A stretch of DNA of 64,000 nucleotides from Candidatus Endonucleibacter bathymodioli (GCA_030674915.1 JASXSV010000015.1:27944-91943), one strand, 5' to 3'; counted from the stretch's first letter, positions 29,747-39,855 are shown. Made by a program: numbers and translations. Notes: generated by a model not told the origin, from the letters alone.

Positions 29747-30013
29747 ATGATAGACAAAGTCACACTCATCAATACTATTGCCGAGAAAGTTGGGAAATTG
29801 CTGGGAGGAGAGAAAGGTCAGGCTAGAGAAGATTTGGAGAATAATATCAAAGCAATTGTTACTAGCGCTCTTTCCCGGCTGGATCTGGTTAATCGAGATG
29901 AATTTGACTCTCAGGCTGCCGTATTGAGGCATGCTCGTGAGAAATTGGATATGCTAGAGTCAGCAGTAGCGGGCCTCAAGTGTGGTGATAAACTAAAAAG
30001 CAGTGACTCATAA
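29747..30013 (+). CDS. ubiK: Ubiquinone biosynthesis accessory factor UbiK (BMFP family)
   Basis: 88 residues. UbiK assists the Ubi hydroxylase complex in aerobic ubiquinone synthesis. It shows the family plan: a first amphipathic helix (VTLINTIAEKVGKLL), the block NNIKAIVTSALSRLDLVNRDEFDSQ, and a C-terminal coiled coil (VLRHAREKLDMLESAVAGLK). It stands between glnK and comM, the conserved position in pseudomonads. Confidence 0.88.
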   Translation: MIDKVTLINTIAEKVGKLLGGEKGQAREDLENNIKAIVTSALSRLDLVNRDEFDSQAAVLRHAREKLDMLESAVAGLKCGDKLKSSDS

Positions 30014-30428
30014 CCTGCGGACACAAGATACTAGTTTTTATGGAAGGTGTGAGTTTGTTGATTGCTCGCACTTACCACAGTCACGACTGTTTATAGGCTC
30101 ATGAAGTTTGGTTCATTTAGTTTATAGGTTGCTCACACCTTCAATGATAACGGCTATATCCATAGCTAAGGTGCTTGAAAGCGAGACTAGGTAGCAAGGG
30201 AGTTTCACTTTTTATTTTCAAGCACTTTAGGTAATACATTACTCGGTTGCTGTCATGCGGGGGAATGCGAATTATCAATTTATTTTATTTATTCTAGGCT
30301 AAGCTAAGGACTCGGCACACTTCCTTTAAACATGCTATTCTTCTATAGCTTATGGTCATTTTCATCGGGGGATCGGCGATAGTTTTGCCAAAACAAACAC
30401 CGATCTATCACTCAGGGTCATTAATAAG
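30014..30428. other. Intergenic region with degenerate dispersed repeats
   Basis: It contains atggaaggtgtgag at 30040 and its near-inverse ctcacaccttcaatgataacg at 30131, a large imperfect inverted repeat related to the dispersed intergenic repeat. It separates ubiK from comM, which are usually closer. No gene was seen. Confidence 0.45.
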
Positions 30429-31937
30429 ATGTTAAAACTGGCACTGGTTCATACTCGGGCACAAGTAGGCTTAAAAGCACCTCCAGTATCTGTTGAAGTT
30501 CACATTTCACCAGGCCTTCCTGCTCTGAATATTGTTGGTCTGCCAGAGGCTGCTGTTAGAGAAAGCAAAGAGAGAGTCCGCAGCGCCTTAATTAACAGTG
30601 GCTTCGATTTTCCCTCTAATAGAATAACTATTAACCTAGCTCCTGCAGATCTACCTAAAGATGGAGGACGTTTTGATCTTCCTATTGCTGTGGGGGTGCT
30701 TGCAGCGTCAGGTCAGATACCAGCTGAAGCGCTTGAAAATAAATCATTCTTGGGTGAGCTTGCCCTTTCTGGCAGTCTAAGACCAGTCACCGCTATACTT
30801 CCTGCAGCCATTGCCTGTGGTGAGCAAAATCAAGAGCTGATAATCCCCAGTGCCAATGCCAAACTTGCATCGCTGATAAGTCAGACACAGGTAATAGGAG
30901 CCAATGACTTGTTAGAAGTCTGTGCCCACCTCTCCGGTCAAACCATTATTTCCCCTCTGGAAAAAGAAGTTCCACTAAAAACTACGGAGCATTCATATCT
31001 TGAATTCGCCGATATAAAGGGTCAGACTCAAGCTAAACGGGCTTTGATAGCAGCTGCGGCTGGTGGACATCATATTATGCTTTTTGGCCCTCCTGGTACT
31101 GGAAAAACCATGTTGGCTAGCAGATTGCCAGGTATCCTTCCTCCCCTTGAAGAATCTGAAGCGATTGAAGTCGCATTAATACAGTCATTGGCATCCACTC
31201 ATACTCATATTCATTGGGGGTTGAGACCTTTTCGAAGTCCGCATCACTCATCCTCTCCCATCTCCCTTGTGGGAGGGGGGAGTAAACCCAGGCCTGGCGA
31301 AATATCCTATGCTCATAATGGGGTTTTGTTCTTGGACGAAATGCCGGAATTTCAAAGAAGCGCGCTGGAAATGCTGAGAGAGCCCTTGGAAAATGGCTCA
31401 GTTGTGATTACCAGAGCTAAGGCGCAGGAATGCTTTCCTGCCGCATTTCAACTGGTGGCAGCCATGAATCCATGCCCCTGTGGCTATCTTGGAGATGGCC
31501 GACGAGCCTGTCGATGCACTCCAGATCAAGTGAGCCGTTATCGTAATAAGTTATCTGGCCCACTACTGGACCGTATTGACCTGCAGGTAGAGGTTGCCTC
31601 TCAGGGATCCCAGCAATTGTTTGAAGCGTTTTCTCCGAAGCCAGAAGAACGATCTGTATATATTCAGGGGAAAGTGACGGAAGCAAGAAAACGTCAAATA
31701 AAGCGCCAGGGTAAGCCTAACTCTCAACTTCAATCAAAAGAATTACAGGTGTTCTGTAAAATAAGCATTTCTGATCAGTGTTTTCTTCAGGATGTTTGTG
31801 ATAAATTTGCTTACTCAACTAGGGCGATTCATCGTATTCAGAGAGTTGCTAGAACCTTAGCTGATCTTGATGCAGTTGAACAAATACAGAAACGCCATTT
31901 GGCAGAGGCTGTCCATTACCGCAAGCTAGATCGATAA
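30429..31937 (+). CDS. comM: YifB/ComM family AAA+ ATPase
   Basis: 502 residues. ComM is a hexameric helicase that drives branch migration during integration of transforming DNA. It has the N-terminal Lon-protease-like fold with GLPALNIVGLPEAAVRESKER, an AAA+ Mg-chelatase-type core with Walker A GPPGTGKT (about residue 217) and Walker B VLFLDEMPEF, and a zinc-binding insert MNPCPCGYLGDGRRACRC. The C-terminal Mg-chelatase domain is complete. Confidence 0.95.
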   Translation: MLKLALVHTRAQVGLKAPPVSVEVHISPGLPALNIVGLPEAAVRESKERVRSALINSGFDFPSNRITINLAPADLPKDGGRFDLPIAVGVLAASGQIPAEALENKSFLGELALSGSLRPVTAILPAAIACGEQNQELIIPSANAKLASLISQTQVIGANDLLEVCAHLSGQTIISPLEKEVPLKTTEHSYLEFADIKGQTQAKRALIAAAAGGHHIMLFGPPGTGKTMLASRLPGILPPLEESEAIEVALIQSLASTHTHIHWGLRPFRSPHHSSSPISLVGGGSKPRPGEISYAHNGVLFLDEMPEFQRSALEMLREPLENGSVVITRAKAQECFPAAFQLVAAMNPCPCGYLGDGRRACRCTPDQVSRYRNKLSGPLLDRIDLQVEVASQGSQQLFEAFSPKPEERSVYIQGKVTEARKRQIKRQGKPNSQLQSKELQVFCKISISDQCFLQDVCDKFAYSTRAIHRIQRVARTLADLDAVEQIQKRHLAEAVHYRKLDR

Positions 31938-32027
31938 AGATGATGTTCAGCTTTTTGTAGTTAGGTTAAGCACTTTAGACTTTCTTGCTTTTGATTGTGC
32001 GGGGTTATGGACGGTTCTAGTTCACCC

Positions 32028-32105
32028 CAATCACCTACGACTCGTAGGCTAATTGAGGTAGTTAGTTTGTCGCCGACTCATGCCCTTATTGGTAACGAGT
32101 GTATA
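32028..32105 (+). repeat. Dispersed intergenic repeat, copy after comM
   Basis: It reads ccccaatcacctacgactcg, taggctaattgagg, gtttgtcgcc and cttattggtaacgagt. The reverse complement matches 50386-50475. Confidence 0.75.
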
Positions 32106-32171
32106 TTCTATTATGCGTTCTTTTCAAAAACCAGTTGATAAGCAAATTCATTATATTGTTCATCAACGATG

Positions 32172-35100
32172 TCAGTGGAAAAACACTTTGATTGTGCCTT
32201 TAACATACGTGTTACAAATAGGACATTGTCTCATGGCTGGTGTACAATCTGAACAGCTGCAAAAATGCCCACATGGTAATAAGGCGAGCGCTATAGGGTG
32301 ATCTTTGCATATTGTACACGTAAGCTTTTCTTTAAGCTCATTGTTTTCTCTTACTAACTCTACATGCTCTTGAATTTCTAGTAGTTCTTGTGATGTGGGC
32401 TCAGCTTCTGTGGCGTTACTGGAAGCAGCATTTCTACGTTCTTCCTCTATGTCACTGATAATCTGGGTGATTGCTTTTATAGTAATCGTTACCTCTGTCG
32501 TTATCTGTTGATTTTCATTATTGAAACGCTTAATTGCGTCGTTGATGGAGGAGGGTTTATGTTTATCACGTAGTAGCGTCGTTATAGAGGCTTCTTCTGC
32601 CATCTTAAGAGTCTCAGCATAAACATGTACAGTTATCGTCTGTTCAAGTTCTTTAATGCAGTTGTTGATATCCTCCCTATGTAATAACCTCTGTTCTAAG
32701 CGTGCGCCAGCGTCTTTAGTTTTAGTCGAGTCTGGATTTATGCAGTATCTCTGCGTAGCACCATCAACACCCATTGTGATCAATCTAGATAATTTATCTT
32801 TTTGATTATCAGAAACGAACAAAGGTTGCTCGCCTGCTTGCGGTAGTGTCTTATTTTGGTCTTGATTTACTTGTTTGTCTTTTTGTATCCATAGTGCAAA
32901 CTGGCACTTTGGAGATATGCGGAGATGCACTGCTAAAGGGATATCCTCTGCCGACCAGCTTTTTAATTTAAGACCACAAAAGAAACAACATGTGTAGTCG
33001 CTATATCCTGAGTAAAAAAAACCAGCCTTTGCCAGTATGCTTTTATCTTGCCCCTTCTCACTAAGCAAGCTGCGGCAGTTGTCGTCGTCATAGGTCTTTT
33101 GTCTCGAGGTCAGAGTTGCCATATCAAAGAACTTTGGTGAATCAAAATTTATGCCTAGTAAATCGTTTTCTTTAAGATGTTTCGTACTTTTTTTGGTGGG
33201 GGCGCGCTCTGTATTGTTATTGACTAAGGAGTTAGTCATATTGGCAGAAGGGCTAGAGTTTTCTGTTATATTAGTGCTTTGTGGTTGAAGTAAAGGAGCA
33301 TTATTCACCAAGTTGTGAGAACTTGCTCCCACTGGATTTTCAGAAGTATTTAAAGGGTGCTGTGCACTTGCGTTCGACATGCTATTTTGTTGTTGTTGTC
33401 GCTGTACTTGCGCCTGAACGGAATTTACAAAGGTTGTTCCTTTCTTCTCCAATATATAAGTGCATTTTGGAGACCAATGAGCATGCTCTACCCAGGGGTC
33501 ATCCTCGGTATCCCAGCTTTTTAACCCAATACCACAACAGTAGCAACGGACGTGGTCATCAGTGCCTGTAAAGAAAAAACCAGCCTCAGCCAGAGCTATT
33601 GGAGTTTGTGTGATATGAGTAGGCCAGCTTGCATAGGTGTCTATTCTTGTTAAGGGGTCCCTATAAGCAGGGTATTTGAGGAAAGCTAGGTTAATGCTAG
33701 GCGTATTAATGTTGCTGTTCTCGGAGCCGTTATATCCTGTAGTTGAATGATTACTATTGTTGGAAGGTGGAGGGGGGGCATTGATTGAGGCATTAGTCAT
33801 ATTGGCAGAGTGACTTGGGTTTGCTGTTGTATTAGGAGATTGATGCTGAGGTAATGGATTATGAGTTAGATGGCTGCGAGGAATACTATTCTCTAGATTC
33901 GCTGGCGTATTGAAATACTGCGGGCTACCTGCTTTATTCAATGCCATTTTTTTTTCCTTTTCTTGTTTCTGGATGGCAGCTATAAATTTTTCTCCTTTAA
34001 GCTGTCGGATATACGCACATTTTGGGGACAAGCGGGCGTGTTCTGTATAGGGGTCTTCGCAGGATTCCCAGTTATACACCGTCCAGCCACAATGGAAGCA
34101 ATGGGCATGGTCTTTATAGCCGGTGTAGAAAAATCCCGCGTCTGCTAGTGTCTCAGGACTTTGACTTAAATTTTTAGGCCAGCCTACATAGGATTCTTGT
34201 CTTGTCTCGACGTGGCTATAAGTAGGGTAACGGGACTTCTCTAAGCCAATATGTCTCGTGGCAATGTCGCTGCTCTCGGATCCGTTATATTCTGTAGTAG
34301 AATTATTATGATTGTTGGCTAGGGGCTGTGGAGTGGCATTGATTGAGGCATGAGTCGGGTATTTGGGTTTGCATAGGTCTTTGTTAAGACTGTCATTCTC
34401 AGAGCAATTAAGTTCTGCAGTAAGATTATTAGGATTGTGAGAGAGGTGTGGTTCTGTAGTGCTATTGGTAGAATGACTTGGGTTTTCTGTTGTATGAGTA
34501 TGCTGCTGCGTACGTAATGGAATGCTCGTTAGAGAGTTGTTAGAAATACCACTCTCTGGATTCGCTGACGTATTTAAAGACTGAGTGCCACTTGCTGTAT
34601 TCAATGCCCTTTTCTTTACTTCTTTCTGGATATCAGTTATAAATTTTTCTCCTTTACACTGTCTGAGATACTCACATGCTGGGAACCAACGGGCATGTTC
34701 TGTATATGGATCATACCCGGCTTCCCAGTTCCGCAGACCCCCACCACAATGGAAGCAACGAGTATAGTCGCCATAGCCCACGAAGAAAAACCCTGCGTTT
34801 GCCATCTCATGTGGTGTTTGATCTAAATAACTAGGCCAGCCTCCATAGGTGCTTTTTCTTATATTAAAGGGTTCATAAACTGGGTATTTGGTCTTGGTCT
34901 TGCTTAGGTCTTTGTTAAGACTGTGATTGCTAGGATTGTGAGCGAGGTGGGGTTCTGTAGTGCTATTAGTAGAATGACTTGGTTTTTCTGTTGTATGAGT
35001 ATGCTGCTGCGGACGTAATGGAATGCTCTCTAGATGGTTGTTAAAAATACCTCCCTCTGTATTCGGAGAAGCATTTAAAGACTGCTGGCCACCTGCGCTA

Positions 35101-36929
35101 CTCCATTCCTTTTCTTTTTTCTGGATTTCAGCTATAAATTCGGCTCCTTTATACTTCCGGAGATACGCACACTTGGGGGCCCAGCGGGCATGTTCTACCA
35201 AGGGATTATCATCAGGGTCCCAGTGATGTAGCCCTAAACCACAAGAGAAACAGCGAACAGAGTCGTTTCCCACGGTTATGGGCTCTGCATGGAAAAAACC
35301 TGCTGCTGCCATATCTGCAGGCAGTTGATTTAAATAAGTAGGCCAGTTCGCATAGGATTGTACTCTTATTTCGAGGCTGCTATAACGTGAGTATGGGTGG
35401 TCGTATTCACTATTATTTGCTTGGCTCGTACTGCTGCTTTGGGAGGACTCAAATCCTGTAGTAAGATCATCACTATTTCTGAAGGTGATACTTTCTGTGG
35501 TGTTATCGCCGGTATCGCCGTTATCGATGGTAATACTGGTATAAGAATTGTTTTCTGTTATTTGGAGCTGGTGCATGGGTAAGGCTATATCAGCTAGAGA
35601 CTTAGTAAGAGGAACTTGTAACGTTCTACGAGGTGTTTTCTTATCTTCGTCATGTATAGGGTCATTATTGCTTTGCGCACCAGTCATATAAGCACAATTA
35701 GGCGAAATTTGTCGATGAATGTCATAGGGGTTGTCATGCTCCTTCCAATTTGTATATGTACACCCACAACAAAAGCATTTGCATTCAGTTGTTACGCCTT
35801 TATTCGTGTCCGTATAATAAAAACCTACTCGAGCTAGAGCAACATTAGCTAAGTGCTGGATAAAAGGAAATGATGAAAAGGAGCTAAGTCTTGCGAATTC
35901 ACTCTTCATAGAATCATTACGTGACGGCCGCTCGATTTGTGGTTTAGATAGACCTTCGCAATATTGACTGGGATTATGAAAGACATAAAAATATTGTCCC
36001 GGTGGTGGAATAAGCGGACGATGATATTGCCTTTTGGATAAAAAATCCTGACCATAGTTCTTTGTTAGCCAAGGCAAAGCGCTATTGAGCTGTTTTCTCA
36101 ATGAGTGTTCATTGGTGAGTGCATGAGAATGCAACGTTATTTTTTTGTTCTTTTCTGCATGTTGAATAATGCTACTTAATGTACGTGCTAATTCCTTTTT
36201 GAGGCTGTTATATTTTTTGTTCTGTGCTGGAAAACGCAATATTGTTTGACCACACTCATTTGGAAAGCGTGCATCATGGTTGTGCCAGCCTGAAAGGGCG
36301 GGAACGCAATGGCCTTCGGTGGGAGTGCTGATGGTAGCCGTTCCCTTGCCATTAAGTAGTAGGCGCCATTGCCAAGTTTGCTTGATGCTACCTGATGGGG
36401 TGATTATGAGGCTCCCTGCCTCCGGGGAAAAACTGACATTCTTGTGGAGGGCCTGCTTTGTGTCTGTATCTTGCTGAAGAAGAGGAGCCGCAATGGGTGA
36501 GTCACCGTCATAAATTACTGAAAAAATAAACTCTGCACCAGATTCTACCGGGATATCCCATTCTAGCTGACCATCTCCAGATTCAAGTTGACATCCGGTG
36601 CGACAGAAAGGGTTACTCTTGCTGAAGGTTTCAGGAATGGAGTGGCTGAGCGGGTGATGCTCGGTAATTCGATCTTCGCTGAAGTGAGGAGTACCAGGAG
36701 AAGCATTGAAAATATATCTATATGTCCTCAGGTTTGCCTTATGCTCAAGACATAAAATTTCTGATAATAACTCTGGAGAGTAAGGGCTTGACATGGCTAG
36801 CCAAAAAAACGTTCTTAGAGAGTTATCATCTTTATTGCTATTTGCCATAACATTGCAAGATAAGCCTAGCTTAAACAGCAGTAAGAGCAAAAAAAACCTT
36901 ATAGATCTGGTATTGACGTTAATACTCAT
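32172..36929 (-). CDS. IAP-like protein: signal peptide, six BIR domains and a C-terminal RING finger
   Basis: 1585 residues. A Sec-type signal peptide (1-29) precedes a 300-residue N-terminal domain shared only with the paralogue at 55505. Six BIR zinc domains follow with the exact C-x2-C-x16-H-x6-C spacing: Cys385/388-His405-Cys412, Cys560/563-His580-Cys587, Cys725/728-His745-Cys752, Cys944/947-His964-Cys971, Cys1129/1132-His1149-Cys1156 and Cys1315/1318-His1335-Cys1342. Linkers rich in Ser, Thr and Asn separate them. A helical region (about 1370-1535) leads to a C3HC4 RING (Cys1538-Cys1572) of IAP type with LPCGHF and CPIC. In animals such proteins bind caspases and ubiquitinate targets; here they may block death of the host cell. 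This role is inferred. Confidence 0.93.
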   Translation of the reverse strand: MSINVNTRSIRFFLLLLLFKLGLSCNVMANSNKDDNSLRTFFWLAMSSPYSPELLSEILCLEHKANLRTYRYIFNASPGTPHFSEDRITEHHPLSHSIPETFSKSNPFCRTGCQLESGDGQLEWDIPVESGAEFIFSVIYDGDSPIAAPLLQQDTDTKQALHKNVSFSPEAGSLIITPSGSIKQTWQWRLLLNGKGTATISTPTEGHCVPALSGWHNHDARFPNECGQTILRFPAQNKKYNSLKKELARTLSSIIQHAEKNKKITLHSHALTNEHSLRKQLNSALPWLTKNYGQDFLSKRQYHRPLIPPPGQYFYVFHNPSQYCEGLSKPQIERPSRNDSMKSEFARLSSFSSFPFIQHLANVALARVGFYYTDTNKGVTTECKCFCCGCTYTNWKEHDNPYDIHRQISPNCAYMTGAQSNNDPIHDEDKKTPRRTLQVPLTKSLADIALPMHQLQITENNSYTSITIDNGDTGDNTTESITFRNSDDLTTGFESSQSSSTSQANNSEYDHPYSRYSSLEIRVQSYANWPTYLNQLPADMAAAGFFHAEPITVGNDSVRCFSCGLGLHHWDPDDNPLVEHARWAPKCAYLRKYKGAEFIAEIQKKEKEWSSAGGQQSLNASPNTEGGIFNNHLESIPLRPQQHTHTTEKPSHSTNSTTEPHLAHNPSNHSLNKDLSKTKTKYPVYEPFNIRKSTYGGWPSYLDQTPHEMANAGFFFVGYGDYTRCFHCGGGLRNWEAGYDPYTEHARWFPACEYLRQCKGEKFITDIQKEVKKRALNTASGTQSLNTSANPESGISNNSLTSIPLRTQQHTHTTENPSHSTNSTTEPHLSHNPNNLTAELNCSENDSLNKDLCKPKYPTHASINATPQPLANNHNNSTTEYNGSESSDIATRHIGLEKSRYPTYSHVETRQESYVGWPKNLSQSPETLADAGFFYTGYKDHAHCFHCGWTVYNWESCEDPYTEHARLSPKCAYIRQLKGEKFIAAIQKQEKEKKMALNKAGSPQYFNTPANLENSIPRSHLTHNPLPQHQSPNTTANPSHSANMTNASINAPPPPSNNSNHSTTGYNGSENSNINTPSINLAFLKYPAYRDPLTRIDTYASWPTHITQTPIALAEAGFFFTGTDDHVRCYCCGIGLKSWDTEDDPWVEHAHWSPKCTYILEKKGTTFVNSVQAQVQRQQQQNSMSNASAQHPLNTSENPVGASSHNLVNNAPLLQPQSTNITENSSPSANMTNSLVNNNTERAPTKKSTKHLKENDLLGINFDSPKFFDMATLTSRQKTYDDDNCRSLLSEKGQDKSILAKAGFFYSGYSDYTCCFFCGLKLKSWSAEDIPLAVHLRISPKCQFALWIQKDKQVNQDQNKTLPQAGEQPLFVSDNQKDKLSRLITMGVDGATQRYCINPDSTKTKDAGARLEQRLLHREDINNCIKELEQTITVHVYAETLKMAEEASITTLLRDKHKPSSINDAIKRFNNENQQITTEVTITIKAITQIISDIEEERRNAASSNATEAEPTSQELLEIQEHVELVRENNELKEKLTCTICKDHPIALALLPCGHFCSCSDCTPAMRQCPICNTYVKGTIKVFFH

Positions 36930-37381
36930 GGCTTTAACTATTATCTCCAGTATTTTTTGTTAAAAAAGGCGTGCTTCAATGGTGTTTACTGATGTTATAT
37001 ATCAGTTACCATTGAAGGTGAGAGCAGTCAGCAACATCACACCTTTGATGGGAAGTGGGTCTAACTATGAATGCCCTGAGATTGATATTGTTTATTTACG
37101 CACAATAAGATATGAGCTAACTTGAACAAAGAGAGACTCATGGTTAAAAGTTGAGTTATAGTACAGGAAAATGGCAGAGTGTTAAATATGAATTTGTAAT
37201 TAAAGGTAGTTATCTTTTTTCAAAAAGGAATAAGTGTTTTTTGTACTAATCATAAGTTTGATTCCATGAGATAATAACCATAATCAAAACATAGCTGAGA
37301 GATATACCTATTATGGTTAAGAGTGCAGGACATATTAATTTGCTATGTTCTCGTGCTGGAACGGCGATAAATCATTACTCC
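36930..37381. promoter_or_regulatory. Leader of the six-BIR gene, then repeat-rich spacer
   Basis: Next to the start codon, the minus strand reads tactggagataatagttaaa then gcc-ATG, almost the same as the leader of the paralogue at 55505 (tactagagataatagtaaag), so the two genes kept a common control region. At 37010-37065 there is a degenerate dispersed repeat (gttaccattgaaggtgag, tcacacctttgatggg). The rest holds nothing recognised. Confidence 0.55.
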
Positions 37382-38404
37382 CTAGATGCCTCCAATAATC
37401 TGTACGCCTGGCGTTGACTTGAGAGTCAACTGATCATAGGCCGTAGTTCTCGCGCAGCGAGCTAGGTGCCCACACGGAAAACTCTTACAAACAACTGTTT
37501 TGGCTGAAGGATGCCAGGTTCAATCTCTCACCACGCTCGTATTTTTGAAGCGAAGGATTGGTTACCATATACGGCATTCCAATAAAATGACTCCCTAGAG
37601 CTGAAGTGCTGTCATCCTAGGAGTTATGATGCAGAGGAAACTTATTGCAGCTGCCTGCAGCAGCGAGAGACGTAGATCAAGTAATAAAAGAGCTGAGTCG
37701 GTAGTCTGCAGGTAAAGTCCCAGCTGGGCTTAGGATTTACACTGGAATAACGGGAAGGACGCATGAAATTTGAGTCTTATGATGGGATGATTGGTTGCCA
37801 AGCTATCTATCGTCTAAGCAAAAAACAATGGCACTGCCTCCTCCAGCGGGAAGGGAAAAGTTATCGGCAGCATCATGGTGTTGATCTGGAGCCCGTTTAA
37901 GTCTTTATAGTGTGAATATTGATGAGCGCCCTGACTGTGAGAGTTTGAAAGAAGAGGTCGGACACTGGGAGAGGTATACAGTTCACAGCTAATAAAATAA
38001 TATAGTGCGATGATGAATGCGCGTGTTTCGAAACTTCTTTTGATTACCGAGTTAAAAACAAGACAGAGAAGGCAGTGAGGTAGGCCATCAAAAAGATGCT
38101 TGGCCTTACAAGAGTACCTGTAAGACCATAGTGTAATAACGCTGGCAATTTCTCCCGCCTTGAAAGTATCGCTCAATCATTAGGCTGTAAAGTGTATTTT
38201 GCTAAGCCGTGCCACTCATGGCAAAGTGGATGCAACAAAAATACTAATGGCCTGCTGCGGTGAGTCTTCCCAAATGGAATGAGGATAGGAGGTGTGCCGA
38301 AAAATAGATTTGATGAGGCTCAATTTTTAATCAGCATACGGCCACGAAAAGCATAGACAGATTTAGTTTTTATCGTGTAAGTGTGTTGGTTCTTGTGGAG
38401 TCTA
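37382..38404 (+). mobile_element. Degenerate IS30-type element, unit 1
   Basis: Left end ctagatgcctccaataatc and right end ggttcttgtggagtctag are diverged forms of the ctagatttccacaataac ends. Transposase pieces are visible in several frames: the N-terminal LTLAERYQI-like start near 37490, the cognate of VHGQDGY near 37980, and the NTNGLL block near 38245. Many stops and shifts make it inactive. It directly precedes the zinc-finger gene at 38611. Confidence 0.75.
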
Positions 38405-38530
38405 GTCCTTACTATGACCTAGGGCTTTCTCGAAATAATCATTTCAAAAATATATGTGTGATGTTCATAAATGAGGAAACTATTGCAAATGACAGTTGAA
38501 TCGATAAGAATGCAGATGGGTTTCTGATTT

Positions 38531-38586
38531 ATTTTTTGATTTTTTGATTTTTTGATTTTTTGATTTTTTGATTTTTTGATTTTTTG
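38531..38586 (+). repeat. Octanucleotide tandem repeat (attttttg) x7 upstream of a zinc-finger gene
   Basis: Seven perfect copies of attttttg, 38531-38586, end 12 bases before the aaaggt ribosome binding site and 24 bases before the start codon of the gene at 38611. Such repeats change copy number by slippage. Placed here, changes would alter promoter spacing or leader length rather than reading frame. Confidence 0.9.
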
Positions 38587-38610
38587 GGTGAGAGAATAAA
38601 GGTAAAATCA

Positions 38611-39855
38611 ATGACATTAAACTTCTTGCGTATTGCAAAAGGATATACATATATTTTAACTATGGTTAAGGGTATATTGTTTTCTTATTGTTTGTTAACC
38701 TCCTTGTGTATTAAAGCTGCGCTAGATAATAACATTTTTAGAAGTATAAATATTGATAGTAATGAAGAGAAATGGGCTTTTATGTTTGTGCCTCCGAGTA
38801 ATAAAACTCAGCAAATAGAAGATGTCTGCTATATAGCTATGATGGATGAGGCAATAATAGACAGTGAAGGTCTAAACGAACAAATGGATTGCATTTTAAA
38901 GGTAGTGCAAAATAATAATATTGAGGAGGATCCAACTGTTAATAGTTGTCAAAGTCGTGAGGTTTGTCTTATGAATAATTTATTAGACGTAGAAATTGGT
39001 GATTTTTTGCGTGCTTTAAATTCAGGGCACAGAATTCATACATATGCATCGACACCTAAATATGCATATGCATGTGTAATTGTTTTCACCGTTAGTGGAA
39101 AGAAAGAAAAAGTAGTATTCAAAATTGAAAAAATAGAACTTAATAATAAAGTATATAATAAGGATCTAATGATTAACGGCTTTAGCAACGGGCGAGATAT
39201 ATTGAAGCCAGTACTAGCATCATATAAGCACATGAGACTTGTATATGACGACATCTTTCAAGTTAATAATTGCGTTTGTAACGAAATGCCAGATATGAAT
39301 AGGGATGCTGCGCTTGATGATAATGAGGAGCCAGATGCATATCATCGTGACATCGGGTTACTTAACAAGGATGATAATAGTGCTATTGAACCGAAAAATA
39401 ATAGTGCAAAATCACCAGAGATACAAAATAAAAAAGATACTTTGTTTTGTAGTGGCGTAAATAATACCGAGAATACAAGACGTTCAGTAACAAAAAGCTA
39501 TAGGTGCGATACTTGTGGCAAGGAGTTGAGTAGTAAACGTAATTTGAGTAAGCATATGGAAATCCATGTTCGTGGAAAGGATTTTATTTGCTCTAAATGT
39601 GACGGGAAATTTTTTTGTAGGCATCATTTAATCACATATATGAATTCCCATGTAAGTCAAAGGAAGTTCAAGTGCCTACAGGATGGATGTAACAAAATAT
39701 ATAATAGAAAATATTCTTTGCGCCGACATATTGAGAACTGTCACAATAAAAATAATTTCAAGTTCTTACGGAATGATTGTGACAAGGTGCTTAGACAGGA
39801 AAATGATTCTAGATTACCTATAGAAATTAATGTTAATGAACTCCATTTCCATTGA
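38611..39855 (+). CDS. Signal-peptide C2H2 zinc-finger protein 1
   Basis: 414 residues from ATG 38611 (MTLNFLRIAKG), with aaaggt 7 bases upstream; a TTG at 38584 lies in the repeat and is unlikely. A Sec signal-like segment (MVKGILFSYCLLTSLCIKA) precedes about 260 residues of a domain shared with the copies at 41191 and 43514. The C-terminus has C2H2 fingers: YRCDTCGKE...HMEIH is complete; the second (CSKC...YMNSH) has Tyr for the first His; the third (CLQDGC...HIENCH) is complete; a fourth has decayed (FKFLRNDC). C2H2 fingers of this kind are rare in bacteria. A role as a secreted, host-nucleus-directed protein is inferred. Confidence 0.8.
   Translation: MTLNFLRIAKGYTYILTMVKGILFSYCLLTSLCIKAALDNNIFRSINIDSNEEKWAFMFVPPSNKTQQIEDVCYIAMMDEAIIDSEGLNEQMDCILKVVQNNNIEEDPTVNSCQSREVCLMNNLLDVEIGDFLRALNSGHRIHTYASTPKYAYACVIVFTVSGKKEKVVFKIEKIELNNKVYNKDLMINGFSNGRDILKPVLASYKHMRLVYDDIFQVNNCVCNEMPDMNRDAALDDNEEPDAYHRDIGLLNKDDNSAIEPKNNSAKSPEIQNKKDTLFCSGVNNTENTRRSVTKSYRCDTCGKELSSKRNLSKHMEIHVRGKDFICSKCDGKFFCRHHLITYMNSHVSQRKFKCLQDGCNKIYNRKYSLRRHIENCHNKNNFKFLRNDCDKVLRQENDSRLPIEINVNELHFH

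Noticed and set aside
38531..38586. CRISPR-like array
   Set aside because: The repeat is a perfect 8-bp head-to-tail tandem with no spacers, and no cas genes are present.
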